Below are positions 60,401-64,000 of a stretch of 64,000 nucleotides of DNA, in pieces. The position numbers and the translations under genes were made by a program. The notes beneath the pieces are model-generated. The model did not search any database and had not been told where the DNA came from. It was given only the letters and a program-made list of their open reading frames with translations. Origin of the DNA: a virus; IMG/VR virus record IMGVR_UViG_3300009085_000002, positions 1 through 64,000 of that record; one strand, given 5' to 3'. Numbering within the stretch: the stretch's first letter is position 1; every line of letters begins with the position of its first letter.

Positions 60401-61221
60401 CACCATTTGTTATGATTTATCATTTCATAACGGTGGACTATATCATCTACTAATAATTTAATTTGTAATTTTTTTCTTTCTAAACAAAATTCATCATAAT
60501 CTTCATATAAATCAATAGAGTGTTTCCAAAAATCTGTTCTTGTACTCATCTCTTTACCTAATTTATTTTTTACAGGGTTTATACTTAGATCATAATTATA
60601 CCAATATTTAAAGGCATTCTTTAAATCTTCTACTAAATATGATGAATGAGAATACCACCTAATAATAATATTATGCTCCGTATTTCTTATATTACCATCT
60701 CCATCTATAAATCCTCTTAAAGCCATTTTAAAACAAGTTTTATTGTAAAATATTGGAAATTTTACATTACTAGTTTTATTTGGAACTCCAACACCTAATG
60801 ATATTAATAAGTCTACTAAATATTTATTACTTATAGTTAACTTATAAGAGTAATGATTGTCCTTAGTCTTAAATTTATATACAGGAGTTAATTTATCTTT
60901 AGAAAAATATTTTGATAACCTTTCTAATATTTTAGGAGAATCAGTTATAGCTAAAGCTACTCTACTATTTTTTAGATCTATGTATCCATCAGATACTATA
61001 CATCCTATATAATATGCAAATATTGGATTATTTATATCAAATAAATCTTCATTGTAAGTATACTTTATTTTTGATCTAATATTTGTTAATTTATAATCTT
61101 TTATTAGTTTTTCTATATACCATAATCCAACATTTTGTTCTTCTGCTATTTCTCTTTGGGACTTTCTATTTAAGACCCACTCATCATGTAAAAATTGTTT
61201 AGTTATTTTTATTGTATTCAT
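60400..61221 (-). CDS. LAGLIDADG homing endonuclease in the intron
   Basis: A 273-residue protein from ATG 61221. It has an N-terminal helix-turn-helix (QREIAEEQNVGLWYIEKLIK), then two LAGLIDADG motifs: YYIGCIVSDGYI at residues 70-81 and MALRGFIDGDGNI at 166-178. It makes a double-strand cut at alleles lacking the intron and so spreads it. The C-terminal codons also form the 3' strand of the intron's P7 helix (60432-60444), and its TGA stop overlaps the 3' splice site by two bases, so the gene and the ribozyme share sequence. Confidence 0.9.
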   Translation of the reverse strand: MNTIKITKQFLHDEWVLNRKSQREIAEEQNVGLWYIEKLIKDYKLTNIRSKIKYTYNEDLFDINNPIFAYYIGCIVSDGYIDLKNSRVALAITDSPKILERLSKYFSKDKLTPVYKFKTKDNHYSYKLTISNKYLVDLLISLGVGVPNKTSNVKFPIFYNKTCFKMALRGFIDGDGNIRNTEHNIIIRWYSHSSYLVEDLKNAFKYWYNYDLSINPVKNKLGKEMSTRTDFWKHSIDLYEDYDEFCLERKKLQIKLLVDDIVHRYEMINHNKW

Positions 61222-61493
61222 AGGAATATTTTATAATATTTCCACAAATATAACAAATTTTATGAAACATTCAAGTAAAAATTAAAATTATTTTTTTAGT
61301 AGTCGGACGCTTTTTCATTAATTTATTATTAATTACTTCCTGTTATTAAGTAGACTTTACTACTCAGGTAGTCTCTGAACCTTCTAAAAGTGTACTTTTA
61401 GCTTGGCTGCTGATTGCCCTTATTATTTGATGGGTTTCCAGCAATTCATCCGATTCATTATAAAAATTACTTTTTATACGCCCAATATATCTT
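60401..61493 (-). mobile_element. Group I intron in the DNA polymerase gene
   Basis: The exon end CCT (61496-61494) and the exon start AATTTAAATCAG (60400 downward) join to give P-N-L-N-Q-I-P. The upstream exon ends in U and the intron ends in G, both required for group I splicing. The core elements are clear on the minus strand: P-like AATTGCTGGAAACCCA (61431-61446), Q AATCAGCAGCCAAG (61401-61416), R GGTTCAGAGACTA (61369-61381), and S GATATAGTCC (60432-60444 region). The endonuclease gene sits between R and S. Length 1093 nt. Confidence 0.9.
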
Positions 61494-62651
61494 AGGGACA
61501 CTTACAGAAATCCTACCGGTGCTGAGTATCTGCCATATAGAAGGATGGATTCTCTTGGTAATAGGGTTTATCTCAGATAGTAAGGAGTCTCCAAAACTTG
61601 TATATAATTTATGATATTCATTATATTCTAATAACTCTTTTACTATGGGATATTTATTCTGGATCTTCCTAAGAGATTCTGATTTAGTATCTTTTAGTGT
61701 CTTATCATATTCTTTTAATATACCTAATTTTTGTTCTGGAGAATCCCAATTTATATTAACATTTACTTCATGGGTATACATATCTTCTGTTAGAACAATA
61801 GGAACTTTCTTATTTCTATTCTTCTTCTTTACAGTTATATATTTTATCTTATCTTTTAATATAAAAGAATTTAACTTTCTTTTAGACTCTTCTAAAGTTT
61901 TCTTAACTTCTGTAATAACTTCTTTTGTATACTTCTCTTTATCTAATCTTATACCTCTATAAAGCATTTTAGCAAATACTCTGACTACTTTATTTTCTAG
62001 AATTTCAACTTCTCCTGTAGAATAGAATCTTTTATTAAATCTAATTAAAGCTTCTTTCTGCTTATTTATTATAGGCTCTAATACTTTAACATCATTTGCA
62101 GCATATTCTATTACAGCTTGAGTTAAACCCATATACTGTATATTACCTCTTATAGACTTATCAAGATTAAATTTTAGATACTTTTCTGATAATTTACCTA
62201 ATGAAAACTTTCTAACTACATATTTCTTAGAATCTTCTATTGTAGATTCTTTTGCTATATCTTTTTCATCTAAATCATTATTATAACCACAATATAAAAT
62301 ATTTTCTTGTAGTTGAGTATCTGATATATTTTTAACATCTGTACTATGATGTAATAGAAACCTTAAGTCAAATTGGGCATTAGCAAATATGAAAGTTTTA
62401 TTACTTTCTAAAAGATCTTTATATCTTGATATATTAATACTTGATAAATCTATAACAAATTGATTATTCCAATCTCCTAATTGAAGAGTTAACATTTTTT
62501 TAGTATAGGGATCAAATCCTTCTGTTTCACTATCTATACCTATAAAAGCATGATTCTTAAAATAATTTATAGAATCTTCTATAGAACAATACTGAATTAA
62601 GTCTTCATTATATTTACTTAAACTAGTTTGATTAGTTACTAAATATATCAT
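61494..62651 (-). CDS. polA: Family A DNA polymerase, exon 1
   Basis: Residues 1-386 from ATG 62651. The 3'-5' exonuclease has FIGIDSETEGF (Asp40, Glu42), FANAQFDLRFLL, and YAANDVKVLEPI with the third acidic pair. The end of the exon is LSTGRISVSVP, the start of the polymerase motif that continues NLNQIP in exon 2. Reading on past 61494 gives KIYWAYKK and a stop, the intron beginning. It replicates the phage genome. The gene is preceded by the 62658-62861 gene (six-base gap). Confidence 0.9.
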
Positions 62652-62657
62652 AATATT

Positions 62658-62861
62658 TTATTTATCCAATGCATCTTTTCTATATTCTTTTAATATGTTA
62701 CAAAATTCATCTACTTCTTTAGCACTACAAAACCATAATCTACCCTTATCTCTTTTTTTTAATTGAATATATAGTTGCGTATCATAAGGATCTAGTTCTT
62801 GATCTATTACTATTCTAAATTCTTGATTAGAATTATTAGTATATACTTTCTTTTCTTCCAT
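62658..62861 (-). CDS. Hypothetical protein (67 aa)
   Basis: A 67-residue protein from ATG 62861, soluble and charged, with a central beta-like segment (NQEFRIVIDQELDPYDTQLY) and a basic C-terminus. It lies just upstream of the DNA polymerase exon 1 in the same leftward run. Function unknown. Confidence 0.5.
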   Translation of the reverse strand: MEEKKVYTNNSNQEFRIVIDQELDPYDTQLYIQLKKRDKGRLWFCSAKEVDEFCNILKEYRKDALDK

Positions 62862-62863
62862 TA

Positions 62864-63214
62864 TTATAAAGTTATATTATTTACTTGATCTTCTAGCTTA
62901 TCTAATTTTTCTTTTAGACCTTCTACTTCTTTCAGAAATAATTCTGTTTCTGTTTTTATATACTTTGATAAATTATTACTATAAGCTTCTTTATAAATTC
63001 TATAGTAAGAACTAAATATATTATGAATATTAATATTAATAAGTTTAGAGGAATTTTCTAAATCTTCTGGATATTCTTCAATATTTATTGTTATATTTGC
63101 ATATAGATCTTTAAATTTATTTCTTTGATTCAAATCCATATTATCTAAAAAGCTTAAATCTTTCTTTAATTTTTCTATTGCCCTTTCTTCTATTTTTTGT
63201 TGTAATATATTCAT
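62864..63214 (-). CDS. Coiled-coil protein (116 aa)
   Basis: A 116-residue protein, helical and charged throughout, with a C-terminal heptad-like segment (TETELFLKEVEGLKEKLDKL) and regular Leu. It overlaps the upstream gene by one base and is followed closely by the 62658 gene. Function unknown; possibly a small helper of replication proteins, from position only. Confidence 0.5.
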   Translation of the reverse strand: MNILQQKIEERAIEKLKKDLSFLDNMDLNQRNKFKDLYANITINIEEYPEDLENSSKLININIHNIFSSYYRIYKEAYSNNLSKYIKTETELFLKEVEGLKEKLDKLEDQVNNITL

Positions 63215-63696
63215 TATTTTGTTATTAAATAATTATTATTCCAAGTTGATTGTTTTGTATTATAGTTAATCCAACCCCAAGTTTCTTTTGCTATTAGAAT
63301 ATCTTTGTTTGAATAGTTTAAATACCATAAAAGCATTTCATAATATTTATCATTGTCATTATCTGGAGCATTCCAAAATATACAAAATTGCCAATAAAAG
63401 AAATATATTTGAAATGATGGTGACCATTCATATCTAGGAGTTCCAAATTTATCTTTCCAACCTAATCCATACCAAGTAATATAAATAGGCCAACCATAAC
63501 TAATTTGATATCCAAACAATGTAAAAAAGTTACAGCGTATAAACTTAGGCTTAACTTTTCTTATATTTAATATATTTTTATTAAAGCCCCAGGGATAAAA
63601 ATAAGGAGAACCATAATGTATTTTTCCTAAATAATAAACTTTCTTAGGAGATTTAAATATATTTTTAGTTTCTTTTAATATGTATCTAAGTTTCAT
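63214..63696 (-). CDS. Aromatic-rich conserved phage protein (160 aa)
   Basis: A 160-residue protein very rich in Tyr and Trp (SPYFYPWGFNKNILNIRKV; GLGWKDKFGTPRYEWSPSF). The GLGWKDKFGTPRYEW stretch is familiar from Bacteroidota phage proteins of unknown function (from memory). It has no clear membrane segment, and the aromatic content suggests a compact beta fold. It overlaps its downstream neighbour by one base and its upstream one by eleven. Confidence 0.55.
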   Translation of the reverse strand: MKLRYILKETKNIFKSPKKVYYLGKIHYGSPYFYPWGFNKNILNIRKVKPKFIRCNFFTLFGYQISYGWPIYITWYGLGWKDKFGTPRYEWSPSFQIYFFYWQFCIFWNAPDNDNDKYYEMLLWYLNYSNKDILIAKETWGWINYNTKQSTWNNNYLITK

Positions 63697-63958
63697 TTAA
63701 CTCTTTTTTAAGTTCTCTTCTAATAGTTAATATTGATTGTTTGGTTATGCTTGGAAAAAGACCTAATATACCCAAGTCATTATATTTAGTACTGACTTCT
63801 TCCATACATCTTTTAGTGACTTCTTCTATAACTTCGATTTGTACTAGTTTAATAAATCTAATTACTTGTTCTTTCGTATAGTAGAATTCATAATCATTTG
63901 TAATATCTTTTTTAGTGATAGTATCTTCTATTTTAATATACTCTTCTGCTTTTTTCAT
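63686..63958 (-). CDS. Hypothetical protein (90 aa)
   Basis: A 90-residue protein from ATG 63958, soluble and helical at its C-terminal half (QVIRFIKLVQIEVIEEVTKR). It is the first leftward gene fully inside the window at this end; its promoter, if any, is beyond 64000. Function unknown. Confidence 0.5.
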   Translation of the reverse strand: MKKAEEYIKIEDTITKKDITNDYEFYYTKEQVIRFIKLVQIEVIEEVTKRCMEEVSTKYNDLGILGLFPSITKQSILTIRRELKKELNET

Positions 63959-64000
63959 CTATCAATTTATTTATTTTTATGGTATTGATAAAACATAATA

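Noticed and set aside
59576-62651. DNA polymerase as two separate genes or a frameshifted pseudogene
   Set aside because: A group I intron core lies between the two parts and its removal rebuilds the conserved motif exactly.
1-64000. Reassigned stop codon (TAG or TGA read as sense), as in some crAss-like phages
   Set aside because: TAG stops at 30986 and 4974 and TGA stops at 8244 and 58226 end genes at tight junctions; reading through adds nothing sensible.
1-64000. tRNA genes or CRISPR array
   Set aside because: No cloverleaf with a T-loop GTTCRA and acceptor stem, and no regular spaced repeats, were found by eye.

Overview
The window looks like part of the genome of a crAss-like phage (Crassvirales) of a Bacteroidota host. 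The evidence is the order of the late genes (terminase, portal, scaffold, major capsid, head proteins, ring/IHF-like/tubular tail proteins, a large tail stabilisation protein, then a giant virion RNA polymerase polypeptide), the very low GC content, and promoters of the Bacteroidota type (TTTG, 20 bases, TAnnTTTG). The lineage is inferred from these features, since no database search was possible. The standard genetic code fits: TAA, TAG and TGA all act as stops. No tRNA, CRISPR array, integrase or complete insertion sequence was seen. The sequence is open at both ends, so genes such as helicase, primase and endolysin may lie outside.

Layout. Positions 1-5518 hold small leftward genes of mostly unknown function, many short and membrane-bound, several followed by their own intrinsic terminator. 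A divergent non-coding region (5519-5960) holds a GC-rich, switch-like leader, a probable ~100-nt leftward small RNA, and the rightward promoter. Positions 5961-9919 are a tightly overlapping rightward run of small genes ending in a mini-metalloprotease and a zinc-ribbon exonuclease. Positions 9920-10426 contain no gene but do contain a well-defined ~350-nt structured RNA with its own promoter and terminator. Packaging and capsid genes follow (10427-24684). Then come a short basic protein, a repeat-rich fibre with a signal peptide, and a probable lysis cassette (24777-30254), the tail module (30257-36359), and the injected cargo/RNA polymerase module (36441-55631). A bidirectional terminator separates these from the leftward replication-side genes (55685-63958), which include an HD hydrolase, a DUF932-like protein, a RusA-like resolvase and a family A DNA polymerase.

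Two selfish elements interrupt essential genes at their most conserved points. An intein with a LAGLIDADG endonuclease splits the Walker A motif of the large terminase. A group I intron, also carrying a LAGLIDADG endonuclease, splits the DNA polymerase inside its TGRxSxxxPNLxQIP motif. The best candidates for something undescribed are the structured RNA at about 10002-10348, the small RNA at about 5745-5844, and a 57-residue peptide (800-973) that resembles Bacteroidota double-glycine leader precursors.
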